NCBI GenBank assembly: GCA_913049685.1
Contig: CAJWZD010000012.1
Location: 1-57,129 of the forward strand
DNA from: an uncultured Fidelibacterota bacterium
GTDB taxonomy: Bacteria > Fidelibacterota > Marinisomatia > Marinisomatales > TCS55
DNA length: 57,129 bases
Direction: 5' to 3'
Of this stretch, positions 34,874 to 43,166 are shown in pieces. Under the pieces are notes generated by a model. The model was not told where the DNA came from. It saw only the letters and a list, made by a program, of their open reading frames with translations, and made no database searches. Both the position numbers and the translations under genes were made by a program. Every line of letters starts with the position of its first letter. Position 1 is the first letter of the stretch.

Positions 34874-35479
34874 CTAGAGATATGGTTTTAGGTCTTTGTA
34901 GAAAACATTTTCTGACCTAGGTCCAATATAGCCTTTTACAATATATCCATCCCGATCAATAATCAATGTTGTGGGGACACCAGTAAGTGGCCTTCCAATG
35001 GTTTGACCATAATCAATCATTACCATTTGGGTCTCAAATCCATTAATATCTTTCAAGATAGTATAGTTCATATCCCAACGTTTCATAAATTTAATTAATT
35101 CTTTATCTGAGTCAGGCTCACCATACCTTGGCAACGTTACGCCTAAAATTTCAAGTCCTTTTTTATTGTATTTTGAATACAACTTATTAAAGTCAGGTAT
35201 TTCTTGAAGGCATGGACCGCACCATGTTCCCCAAAAATTCAGTAAAACAACTTTTCCTTTATAATCACTCAAGTTGACCAATTTGCCTTGAACCGTACGA
35301 AGTTTAAAATCAGGAGCCTTAATGGCATAATCTGGCCTTTGAGGCTGCTTATTCTTATCTGATTGTGTTGAAAGGTCGGAAGGACTGCTTACCTCTTTTA
35401 TTGATTTCGTTTTTTGGCAGCTATAACTTGAAATAGCAAAAATAAAAAGAAGCGTTTTTATTAAATTATTAAAATTCAT
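34874..35479 (-). CDS. TlpA/ResA-like thioredoxin lipoprotein
   Basis: A 201-residue protein with a lipobox (SSYSC, Cys21) and a thioredoxin-fold domain (about 52-200) carrying the redox motif Trp86-Cys-Gly-Pro-Cys90 in NFWGTWCGPC. These membrane-anchored proteins reduce disulfides outside the cytoplasm, for example in apocytochrome c maturation. The four-base overlap with dsbD, which supplies electrons across the inner membrane, strongly suggests that the two form a relay. The exact client protein is unknown. Confidence 0.92.
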   Translation of the reverse strand: MNFNNLIKTLLFIFAISSYSCQKTKSIKEVSSPSDLSTQSDKNKQPQRPDYAIKAPDFKLRTVQGKLVNLSDYKGKVVLLNFWGTWCGPCLQEIPDFNKLYSKYNKKGLEILGVTLPRYGEPDSDKELIKFMKRWDMNYTILKDINGFETQMVMIDYGQTIGRPLTGVPTTLIIDRDGYIVKGYIGPRSENVFYKDLKPYL

Positions 35480-37347
35480 CCTTCTAATCCAGAATCTAGA
35501 AAATCAATGAAGTCGTTAATATTGCGGGTCATGCCAGGAAATGTGCTAATAACTTCATCATTTGGGGTCAAAATTACATAATATGGTAATGCTGCAGTTC
35601 CAAATCGCTCAATTTCATAAATTTGGTTTTCCTTGTGATTTGGCCCTCCATCAGTATAGAGCTGAACTAAGGTCATCTTTTCAAATCTTTCTTTAACTTC
35701 AGGTTTTATAAATACATTCACCTCCATCCATCTACAGTTTGTGCATGTATATCCAGTGAAGTCTACAAAAATGGGTTTACCTGATTCGATTGACGCCTCA
35801 AATGCTTGATTTAGGTCCTTATACCAAGTCAAGCCTTCATGATACGAAAATTTACTAGCAGATCCTCCAGACACACCTTCATTCATTTTAGGTGGAAGAT
35901 ACGAATAAATGAGTCCATGCAAACGTTGACCATAAAGGCCTGATGAAAGATATAATCCAAAAACTAGAAAGATCACACTTATACCCAATCTGCCAGTGCT
36001 TAAAAACTCAACTGGAGAATCATGCGGAAATCTAATCTTTCCAAGCAGGTAAACTCCACAAAGAACCATTAAAACTGCCCAAATCGCCAAAACTATGTTA
36101 TGTGAGAAAAATCCCCATCCCCAAACTAAATCAGTATTGCTTATAAATTTGAATGCTGCAGCCATTTCTAAAAATCCCATCACCACCTTGGTTGAATTTA
36201 GCCATCCTCCTGATTTGGGAAGATTTGCTAGATATTGCGGAAAAAGTGCAAGTAGAAAAAATGGAGATGCAAAAGCTGAGCTAAAAACAATCATACCAAT
36301 CATTGGCCAAAACCACTGACCCTGTGAAGCTGCGACTAACAGTAGCCCTACAAACTGAACTGTACAAGTAAAACTTGTAAGTGTAAAAGTAACAGCCATA
36401 AATAATGTTCCTACAATACCATCCCTACTCTCTTGCCTTAGTGATAGCTGTTTAAGTTTATCTGGAACATCAATTTCATACATACCAAATAAAGATAGGG
36501 CAAAATAAATGAATAAAGATGCAATAAATAGATTTACCCAAGGATTTGCAGCAAGCTGATTTGCACCTGAGGCCCCTAAAGTTAAAGCAAGTATGAAGCC
36601 AAGCAGGGAAAAAGTTGCAACTATCCCTCCAGCATAAATTAGCGCATTGGATAGAGGCGATCCTTTTTTTGATTCTCCCCGCTTTATAAAGAAAGATACT
36701 GTGATAGGTATCATTGGAAAAACACATGGGGTTAATAAGGAAAGGAACCCCATTGAGAGAGCAAGAAGAATAAATGGAAAAAATCCTTCCATTATTGCGG
36801 CATCTAAATTGATATTCCCAGAGCTGTCTAGAACAGAATCAGTATTTAATACCATATCTGAATACCCATCTCTTGGAGGTCCCTCATCAATTTTTACTCT
36901 GAAATCAAAGGATTCTTTATTTGGTGGGTAACATAACGTTGCATTGCACACCTGGTATAGGACAGATACTTTTATATCGTATTCTGCAGCTGAAAAATCG
37001 CTTTTTACTAAAAATGGTGCCTCAAATGAAGTTCCCCCATGATGAGTCCTTGTTGTAGTTTCAAAAGCATCATCGTATTTGACTATTGGGTCATTCTCCA
37101 TGACCATTCCTACTTCTTGTACAATATCACCAGAAATAGTCACCTTTGAAGCTACTGGCCCTTTGCCCTGATCGCGTAAAGCATATATTCTCCATTCATC
37201 GTCCATTTCTGCATTGACAATTATTGTAGCTACTTCACCTGGTCGAACATTTTCTTTCTGAGAAAGGCTAATTGTAACTGGAGTTTCAAATTGGGTCCAA
37301 GCTAAACTAGAAAGAAAGGCAGTAATAATTATATTTTTTTGAATCAT
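35476..37347 (-). CDS. dsbD: Thiol:disulfide interchange protein DsbD
   Basis: A 623-residue three-domain protein that carries electrons from cytoplasmic thioredoxin to the periplasm. It has a signal peptide (about 1-19), an N-terminal periplasmic domain (about 20-165) with the pair CNATLC, a membrane domain (about 190-460) with the two key cysteines in LTPCVFPMIP and SFTCTVQF, and a C-terminal thioredoxin domain with CTNC (in GYTCTNCRWME). All redox pairs are intact. The next gene encodes a TlpA-like lipoprotein, a likely recipient. A 60-base gap separates it from the upstream cyclophilin gene. Confidence 0.95.
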   Translation of the reverse strand: MIQKNIIITAFLSSLAWTQFETPVTISLSQKENVRPGEVATIIVNAEMDDEWRIYALRDQGKGPVASKVTISGDIVQEVGMVMENDPIVKYDDAFETTTRTHHGGTSFEAPFLVKSDFSAAEYDIKVSVLYQVCNATLCYPPNKESFDFRVKIDEGPPRDGYSDMVLNTDSVLDSSGNINLDAAIMEGFFPFILLALSMGFLSLLTPCVFPMIPITVSFFIKRGESKKGSPLSNALIYAGGIVATFSLLGFILALTLGASGANQLAANPWVNLFIASLFIYFALSLFGMYEIDVPDKLKQLSLRQESRDGIVGTLFMAVTFTLTSFTCTVQFVGLLLVAASQGQWFWPMIGMIVFSSAFASPFFLLALFPQYLANLPKSGGWLNSTKVVMGFLEMAAAFKFISNTDLVWGWGFFSHNIVLAIWAVLMVLCGVYLLGKIRFPHDSPVEFLSTGRLGISVIFLVFGLYLSSGLYGQRLHGLIYSYLPPKMNEGVSGGSASKFSYHEGLTWYKDLNQAFEASIESGKPIFVDFTGYTCTNCRWMEVNVFIKPEVKERFEKMTLVQLYTDGGPNHKENQIYEIERFGTAALPYYVILTPNDEVISTFPGMTRNINDFIDFLDSGLEG

Positions 37348-37407
37348 CTTGAAATTGTCTTAGAAAATCATACTATTATAATAATGAAAATTATAAGGAT
37401 TGGTTCC

Positions 37408-38031
37408 TTAATCAATATCGCTTCTATTTACAAGTTTGACCTGCATTTCAACTTTTTCAAGAGGATTATCTCCATCTGGACCTCTATAGCTAGGGTTTTG
37501 TTTTCGAGGTGTATCTGAATATACTATTTGATCTATAACTTCTAGGCCTTGAATAACTTGACCAAATACTGTGTATTGATTATTTAATTGAGGCGTTGGT
37601 GCGTGGCAAACAAAGAATTGACTAGAGCCGCTGTTAGGATCCTTTGATCTTGCCATTGATAAGGTTCCCTTTACGTGATCCTTATCGTTAAATTCAGCTG
37701 GTATAGTCCATGTATTTGGATCATCCTCACGTCCTATTCCAAAAAACTTGCCAGCCCTACCTCCAGTGCCATCATTCATTCTATTTTCATCTTTTGAATT
37801 AGGGTCACCACCTTGGATTACAAACCCAGGAATCACTCTGTGAAATGTGGTCTTATCAAAATAACCTTCATCTGTCAAAGCCTTAAAACTTTCAACGTGC
37901 ATGGGTGCAACGTCTTCATAGAATTCTACAACCATATCTCCATATTGTGTTGATATAATTGCAACTTTGTCTTCTTTTTCACAACTCATAATTCCTACTC
38001 CAAGCATAATTATAAAAAATATTTTTCTCAT
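37408..38031 (-). CDS. Cyclophilin-type peptidyl-prolyl isomerase (lipoprotein)
   Basis: A 207-residue protein with a lipobox (GVGIMSC, Cys17) and one cyclophilin domain (about 22-200). Key segments: TFHRVIPGFVIQGGDP (Arg65, the catalytic arginine), GSSQFFVC and a QYTVFGQV strand. It should speed proline isomerisation during folding of exported proteins while tethered to a membrane. Its start overlaps the pyrE stop by four bases. The pairing with pyrimidine genes appears to be operon packing and not function, whereas the DsbD/TlpA/HtrA genes downstream share its envelope role. Confidence 0.93.
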   Translation of the reverse strand: MRKIFFIIMLGVGIMSCEKEDKVAIISTQYGDMVVEFYEDVAPMHVESFKALTDEGYFDKTTFHRVIPGFVIQGGDPNSKDENRMNDGTGGRAGKFFGIGREDDPNTWTIPAEFNDKDHVKGTLSMARSKDPNSGSSQFFVCHAPTPQLNNQYTVFGQVIQGLEVIDQIVYSDTPRKQNPSYRGPDGDNPLEKVEMQVKLVNRSDID

Positions 38032-38609
38032 TTGACTAAACTCCTGCTTCCTGGTTTTTGAATCGGTATATTTGCTAAGCTTGAAGGTAATTCGCTGGGA
38101 TCATAGCTTTTTACCTCTAAAGATGCTAACGACAATTGGTTTTCGTGAAGATTAACGGATCCATTACTTCTATCAACGATTACACCAACACCACAAATAC
38201 TGCCTCCATACAATTCAACTAAATTCATTACTTCTTTCACTGAGCCTCCAGTAGTAACCACATCCTCTACAACTAAAGCTTTTTCATTCGAACGAATCTC
38301 AAAGCCTCTTCGTAATGTCATTTGACCACTTTGTCGTTCTGCGAAAATAGTACGTTTTTTTAATATTCTACCAATCTCTGTGCCCAAAACAATTCCTCCA
38401 ACAGCAGGAGAAATAACAAAATCAATCTCTTCACTTTTAAAATTCTCAGCTATAGCACTTGAAAGTGATTCAAGGTATTTAGGATGTTGCAATAACTTTG
38501 CGCATTGAAAATAGGAAGGACTATGTCTTCCAGAAGTTAAAACAAAATGTCCTTCAAGTAATGCACCAGAATCTTTAAACATTTTTATATATGAATCACT
38601 ATTCATCAA
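38028..38609 (-). CDS. pyrE: Orotate phosphoribosyltransferase
   Basis: A 193-residue enzyme joining orotate to PRPP to give OMP, the fifth step of de novo pyrimidine synthesis. The PRPP-binding loop is ALVVEDVVTTGGSVKE (about 112-125). The N-terminal LTSGRHSPSYFQCAKL and the AERQSG segment are also typical. It overlaps pyrF by 11 bases, so the consecutive enzymes of UMP synthesis are coupled. Confidence 0.96.
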   Translation of the reverse strand: MMNSDSYIKMFKDSGALLEGHFVLTSGRHSPSYFQCAKLLQHPKYLESLSSAIAENFKSEEIDFVISPAVGGIVLGTEIGRILKKRTIFAERQSGQMTLRRGFEIRSNEKALVVEDVVTTGGSVKEVMNLVELYGGSICGVGVIVDRSNGSVNLHENQLSLASLEVKSYDPSELPSSLANIPIQKPGSRSLVK

Positions 38610-39399
38610 TACATTCTCTCATCTTATCAACGTACTCTTTTGCAGATTTTCGAATCGATTTTTCACTTAAATCGGTTGAGAAAATAATACTTCTTGAAAC
38701 ATTTATTATTGAAATTCCATCTTTATTTCCATGCTTCATACTTTTTTCGAGACTCCCACCTTGCGCCCCGACTCCAGGAATAAGTAATGGCAGACCAGGT
38801 GCATAATTTCTTACCGATAGTATTTCTTCTGGGGCAGTTGCTCCTATCACTAGGCCAATATTATCTTTTTCGTTCCAAATAAAACATTTTTCAGCCACCA
38901 ATTCAAATAATTTTTTATCGTTTTGCTGTAGATTTTGGAAATCAGAAGCAGAAGGGTTTGATGTTTTGCATAAAATAAAAACACCTTTTTTTGGATTAGA
39001 TATAAACGGTGCAATCGAATCAAGCCCCATATATGGACTAAGAGTTACTGCATCAAAACCAAAATGCTCAAAGAGACTTTTTGCGTATTGTGTTGCAGTG
39101 TTTCCAATATCTCCGCGCTTAGCATCGCCAATCACCAATACATCCTCTTCAAACGAATCCATTGTTTCCTCAAGCCACTTAAAACCTTCAGAGCCCCATC
39201 TTTCATAAAATCCTAAATTAGGTTTGAAGGCTACGGCTAGGTCATGAGTAGCGGTGATAATTTTTTGTGTATAGAACTTTAAATCCTCTATTGTAGCATT
39301 GTGATTATTAATACCTTCAGGGTTAACATCGAGCCCAATGCAAAGGTGGCTTTTTTTATCATTGACTGCATTTACTAATCGAGAATTAAATGAATCCAT
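38599..39399 (-). CDS. pyrF: Orotidine 5'-phosphate decarboxylase (type 2)
   Basis: A 266-residue enzyme decarboxylating OMP to UMP. The catalytic DAKRGDIGNTA (about 90-100) and the preceding FKPNLGFYE match the longer, type 2 PyrF subfamily found in Bacteroidota, actinobacteria and others. LLIPGVGAQGG near residue 205 is the phosphate-binding loop. It is the first gene of pyrF-pyrE-cyclophilin, with a promoter expected in the divergent gap 39400-39510. Confidence 0.96.
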   Translation of the reverse strand: MDSFNSRLVNAVNDKKSHLCIGLDVNPEGINNHNATIEDLKFYTQKIITATHDLAVAFKPNLGFYERWGSEGFKWLEETMDSFEEDVLVIGDAKRGDIGNTATQYAKSLFEHFGFDAVTLSPYMGLDSIAPFISNPKKGVFILCKTSNPSASDFQNLQQNDKKLFELVAEKCFIWNEKDNIGLVIGATAPEEILSVRNYAPGLPLLIPGVGAQGGSLEKSMKHGNKDGISIINVSRSIIFSTDLSEKSIRKSAKEYVDKMRECIDE

Positions 39400-39510
39400 A
39401 AGACGAATTTAGCTATATCTTAAGAGAACCTCAAAAAGGGAATATTATAATTATATATAACAATTTTTGATTAAATATTAATTTTATTTACTTAATATTT
39501 ATCAATCTAA
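39400..39510. promoter_or_regulatory. Divergent promoter region between pyrF and the GNAT gene
   Basis: A very AT-rich gap of 111 bases separates two divergent starts, so it should hold a promoter in each direction. Candidate A/T boxes are numerous (for example TATAATTATATA near 39447), so none can be singled out by eye. I see no pyrimidine attenuator hairpin. Confidence 0.5.
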
Positions 39511-40050
39511 ATGAATCCTTCTTCAACTATTATTGCCTCAAGCGGTGTTTTTCAAATTGAATACCTTATAGAAGCTCTTGAAAAAGACTTTGATGGCTTA
39601 ATATCGGTATCAAAAGCATTAAAAAAAATTTACGGTGCTCGATCGATCCTTACAAAAAATACCATCACAAAATATTTTAACCATCCTGAATCGCTACCTT
39701 TCATTGCAAGGTACAGAGATGAAATTATTGCATATATTATAGGTATACCGCTCGAGGCCTTAGCTCAAGAGCCATGGGCTAGGACAGAGCAAAATTTTGG
39801 AAAAAATAATACCATTTATACTTATGCATTTGTTATTAAAGAAGAGTTTAGAAAAAATGGCTACGCAAAAATGCTAAAAAAAGTCTTTTTAAGTAAGGCT
39901 GAGAAAATAACTCATATTAATTATGTTACTGGGCACGTCGCTAAAGGTATTTCAGTAAATTTTACTGGAAATATTAAAATAATAAATCACGTAGAAAATT
40001 GGCAAGGAACTGGTAAATCATTTGAATACTATCGAAGAATACTTGATTAA
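39511..40050 (+). CDS. GNAT family N-acetyltransferase
   Basis: A 179-residue protein with the GNAT core. A beta-strand ending in YTYAFVIKEEFRKNGYAKMLKKVF (about residues 108-131) corresponds to motif A, with R/K-x-x-G-Y-A/G-K as the acetyl-CoA pyrophosphate loop. Substrate and role are unknown: such enzymes acetylate amino groups of proteins, antibiotics or small metabolites. It is monocistronic, and its stop is two bases from the stop of the convergent symporter gene. Confidence 0.75.
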   Translation: MNPSSTIIASSGVFQIEYLIEALEKDFDGLISVSKALKKIYGARSILTKNTITKYFNHPESLPFIARYRDEIIAYIIGIPLEALAQEPWARTEQNFGKNNTIYTYAFVIKEEFRKNGYAKMLKKVFLSKAEKITHINYVTGHVAKGISVNFTGNIKIINHVENWQGTGKSFEYYRRILD

Positions 40051-40052
40051 AA

Positions 40053-41504
40053 TCACTTAGGATTCTTTTTCTGGGTAAGTAAGCTAACAAGAACAAGAGA
40101 TATTACAGAAAATGTGATAGCAGGTAAAACTTCATCCATATTTCCATAAATCTCATCTGGGACAATACTCATAATGAATGATGACTCTTTCCATAGTAGA
40201 GTTGTTAAAGTTCCAACTAAAATTGATGTTATAGCGCCTTCTTTTGTTGCTTGTTTCCAAAACAGAGCCGCAACTAGACTTGGGGTAATAGCTGCTCCAT
40301 ATATTGTGTAAGCGTAAAGGGCTCTCTCAAAAAATCCAGCTGATTTTGCAAATCCCAAAGAAACCGCATAAGCTATAATTCCTAAGATGATAACAAGGAC
40401 CCTGCTTAAAAAAACAATTTTTGCCTGATCAGCATTTTTGTTGAAATAGTTGAGATAAATATCTCTCATTAGAGTAGTTGTTGGAACCAATAAGTAGCTA
40501 TCAGCTGTTGAAATAATAATACCCACAATTGTTGTCATCATAATTGCCCCAATGAAAGGTGGTAAAAATTCATGAGAAGCATATATTAACACATACTTAC
40601 CTACTTCTGCATCAGGAATCATGCTTGATGCAATCCAGGCAGCAACAATGATCATAAGTTCAGCAATTAGAACAGCTACAATCAAAGTTTTCGTTGCAGA
40701 TTTTGCGCCTTTAGCATCTTTGCTTGCGAAGAATCTTTGATACATATTAGCATCACCCATAATTAATAAAAATGATGGAAGGCAAAAATTTATAATATCC
40801 ATGCCTGAATAAACTCCCCAAAAGTTCATGTGATCATTCTTACCCATTTCTGCAAAAGAAATAGCCATACCCTCGAGTCCTCCCGCCTTCACTAAAAAAA
40901 TTGGAATTGCAATTACAAAGGAGATAAGAATTATTATTCCGTTTGCAACATCGGTATATGCAACACTTACCAGACCAGCAAGCATTGTATATAAAATAAT
41001 AAATATTGCAGCAATAATTGTTCCAGTTTGAATAGAAATCAAAGGGTTTCCATAGTTGTCGAGCAATACATCTTTTAAGACGGTGTGTATTACTGCACCT
41101 CCAGCGTTATATTGATAGCTAACAATCACCATATACGCAATAACAAGAGCAATAACTGAAAGTGTCCTTGCTACTGGACCAAACCTATCACCTAAAATTT
41201 CAGGAACAGTAAACTTTTCATAGGCTCTAACTTTTCCAGCAATTTGAGTTAAAACTACTACACCTAATACACCTCCAAGCGGAAGTATCAATGCAGCTAA
41301 ACCAGTCTGATAAGCCTTACCTGCATTACCGAGAACAGAGCCAGTTCCAAGCCAAGTAGCAAGCATAGTCCCTAAAAGTATCCATGGAGTCAATGTTCTT
41401 CCTGCAACGGCAAAATCTGACTGAGTTTTAATTTTTTTAGCCTTATATGCACCAACTGCGATTAAGGTTAAAAGATAAATTAGGATAATTGATAAGTATA
41501 TCAT
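40053..41504 (-). CDS. Sodium:solute symporter (SSS family)
   Basis: A 483-residue inner-membrane protein with about 13 hydrophobic segments, of normal SSS length. Conserved features: SDFAVAGRTLTPWILLGTMLATWLG.GS near the N-terminus (residues about 28-58), GLAALILPLGG, and A-D-S-Y-L-L in the ISTADSYLLVPTT segment. These carriers take up sugars, amino acids, pantothenate or similar solutes with Na+. The substrate cannot be assigned. It converges on the GNAT gene with no room for a terminator between them. Confidence 0.92.
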   Translation of the reverse strand: MIYLSIILIYLLTLIAVGAYKAKKIKTQSDFAVAGRTLTPWILLGTMLATWLGTGSVLGNAGKAYQTGLAALILPLGGVLGVVVLTQIAGKVRAYEKFTVPEILGDRFGPVARTLSVIALVIAYMVIVSYQYNAGGAVIHTVLKDVLLDNYGNPLISIQTGTIIAAIFIILYTMLAGLVSVAYTDVANGIIILISFVIAIPIFLVKAGGLEGMAISFAEMGKNDHMNFWGVYSGMDIINFCLPSFLLIMGDANMYQRFFASKDAKGAKSATKTLIVAVLIAELMIIVAAWIASSMIPDAEVGKYVLIYASHEFLPPFIGAIMMTTIVGIIISTADSYLLVPTTTLMRDIYLNYFNKNADQAKIVFLSRVLVIILGIIAYAVSLGFAKSAGFFERALYAYTIYGAAITPSLVAALFWKQATKEGAITSILVGTLTTLLWKESSFIMSIVPDEIYGNMDEVLPAITFSVISLVLVSLLTQKKNPK

Positions 41505-41634
41505 TGGTAGTAGAAAGTTAGTAATTAAATGTATTTAAAGTTAATTTTAATTATGTCATTATCATTAATAAGTTATTTCTAGTTTAGAATTAACAATTTT
41601 GATATTTTAAAAAATTAATTTACTTAGGTTAATT
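41505..41634. promoter_or_regulatory. Divergent promoter region between the SSS and DAACS transporter genes
   Basis: A gap of 130 AT-rich bases separates two divergent transporter starts. It must contain promoters for both. AGG at 41627-41629 may be the weak ribosome site for the plus-strand gene. No clear operator palindrome is visible. Confidence 0.5.
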
Positions 41635-42918
41635 ATGAAACTTGAATTACACTGGAAAATAATCATAGGTCTTATATTGGGTTTACTTTTTGGAGTGATT
41701 GCAGCCACACAAGGATGGGGAGTGTTTGTTTCAAATTGGGTTTCACCTTTTGGAAAAATATTTATAAATCTGCTTAAATTGATTGCTGTCCCCCTTGTTC
41801 TCTCATCGCTAATTACAGGAGTAGCCTCACTATCTGATCTAAAAAAATTATCTCGTATAGGTGGAAGAACTATTGCAATTTACATTGCAACAACAACCGT
41901 TGCTGTTACTATTGGCCTTCTTTCAGTTAACCTTCTTGAGCCTGGTGCTACGGTTCCAAATGATATGAAATCAAAACTTCAAGAAACATACCAATCTTCA
42001 GTTTCAGGTAGAGTTGAAGCTGCTGAAGAAGTAAAGGAAAGAAGCGCTTTACAACCAATAGTTGATATGGTTCCAAGCAACTTTTTTAATTCTGCATCTA
42101 ATAACCGTAATATGCTTCAAGTGGTTTTTGTCGCAATTATAATTGGAATTGCGCTCATTCAAATAAGTAAAACAAAAGCAAAACCTGTTCTCGATTTTTT
42201 TGAAGGTATAAATGAGCTCGTTATTAAGCTTGTTGACAATATTATGTTTATGGCGCCATACGGTGTTTTTGCATTAATTGCAGATACGATCACATCTATA
42301 GCTGGGAATAATATTAACAATGTTTTAGAGTTGCTAGGCGCGCTTGGTTTTTACATGTTCGCTGTTATTGTTGGCCTTACTTTTCAAACTCTTGTTACTT
42401 ATACAATTGTTTTAAAATTATTTTCAAATATGTCAATTAAAAGATTTTATCAGGGTCTTGCTCCAGCGCAACTTCTTGCATTCTCCACGAGCTCAAGCGG
42501 GGCAACACTACCTGTTACAATGGAAAGGTGTGAAGAAAAATTAGGTGTATCAGAAGAGGTTTCATCATTTGTACTTCCATTGGGAGCTACAATAAATATG
42601 GATGGAACTGCACTCTATCAAGCGGTCGCTGCAGTTTTCATTGCTCAAACACTTGGGATGGATTTGACTTTAGGAGCTCAATTAACGATTGTTTTAACCG
42701 CTGTTCTAGCCTCAATAGGAACAGCAGCAGTTCCTGGTGCAGGAGTAATAATGCTAGTAATTATTCTTGAAGCTATTTCAGTGCCTAGCGCAGGAATAGC
42801 ATTAATTTTAGGTGTTGATAGAATTTTAGATATGCTTCGTACAGTAACAAATGTAACAGGTGATGCTAGTGTTGCGGTGGCAGTTGCTTCTTCAGAGGGT
42901 GAATTGAATAATATTTAA
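41635..42918 (+). CDS. Dicarboxylate/amino acid:cation symporter (DAACS family)
   Basis: A 427-residue inner-membrane transporter of the GltP/DctA/GltPh fold, coupling uptake of glutamate, aspartate or C4-dicarboxylates to Na+ or H+. Hallmarks: serine-rich hairpin 1 STSSSGATLP (about 284-293), NMDGTALYQ in TM7 (about 320-328), hairpin 2 GTAAVPGAGV (about 362-372), and NVTGDASVAV in TM8 (about 403-412). The residues binding substrate and Na+ are therefore present. An elevated count of charged residues at 110-140 marks the usual variable loop. The probable terminator is at 43138-43166. Confidence 0.95.
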   Translation: MKLELHWKIIIGLILGLLFGVIAATQGWGVFVSNWVSPFGKIFINLLKLIAVPLVLSSLITGVASLSDLKKLSRIGGRTIAIYIATTTVAVTIGLLSVNLLEPGATVPNDMKSKLQETYQSSVSGRVEAAEEVKERSALQPIVDMVPSNFFNSASNNRNMLQVVFVAIIIGIALIQISKTKAKPVLDFFEGINELVIKLVDNIMFMAPYGVFALIADTITSIAGNNINNVLELLGALGFYMFAVIVGLTFQTLVTYTIVLKLFSNMSIKRFYQGLAPAQLLAFSTSSSGATLPVTMERCEEKLGVSEEVSSFVLPLGATINMDGTALYQAVAAVFIAQTLGMDLTLGAQLTIVLTAVLASIGTAAVPGAGVIMLVIILEAISVPSAGIALILGVDRILDMLRTVTNVTGDASVAVAVASSEGELNNI

Positions 42919-43137
42919 TCTACCATAATTTTGATTTTGGTTGCTGAAAATATTTATCATTACTATTATCAAACCTTATAATGGTAGTTGAATTTCAGGA
43001 TCTTCAACCTTTATCCTAGAGTCAAACTTCTGTATTTAAAAAACAGGCCTTTCCTACTTTGGATCAAGGAAGTTTGCTAAATATAGAGAGCTCTACCGTG
43101 TTTTATACGGATCCTGAAATCGATACCATTATAATAG
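42919..43137. other. Longest gene-free gap; possible decayed reading frame
   Basis: Between the DAACS stop and the terminator I see no convincing gene or RNA. A small frame starting ATG at 42981 meets TAG at 43017-43019 after 12 codons. In the same frame it is then open for 56 codons (43020-43187), first encoding protein-like sequence (AFPTLDQGSLLNIE, then VFYTDPEIDTIIIEK) and then running through the terminator. This could be a gene remnant or chance. A short AGGAT/ATCCT inverted repeat lies within it. Confidence 0.25.
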
Positions 43138-43166
43138 AAAAACCCCGAATTTTCGGGGTTTTTTAT
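43138..43166. terminator. Strong bidirectional Rho-independent terminator
   Basis: A perfect 9-bp inverted repeat with a TT loop (43141-43160: AACCCCGAA, then TTCGGGGTT) is flanked by A residues on the left and T residues on the right, so it can end transcripts from both sides. It overlaps the hflX stop codon region (43163-43165) and closes the long minus-strand gene run. It also serves the plus-strand DAACS gene, 220 bases away. Confidence 0.88.
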
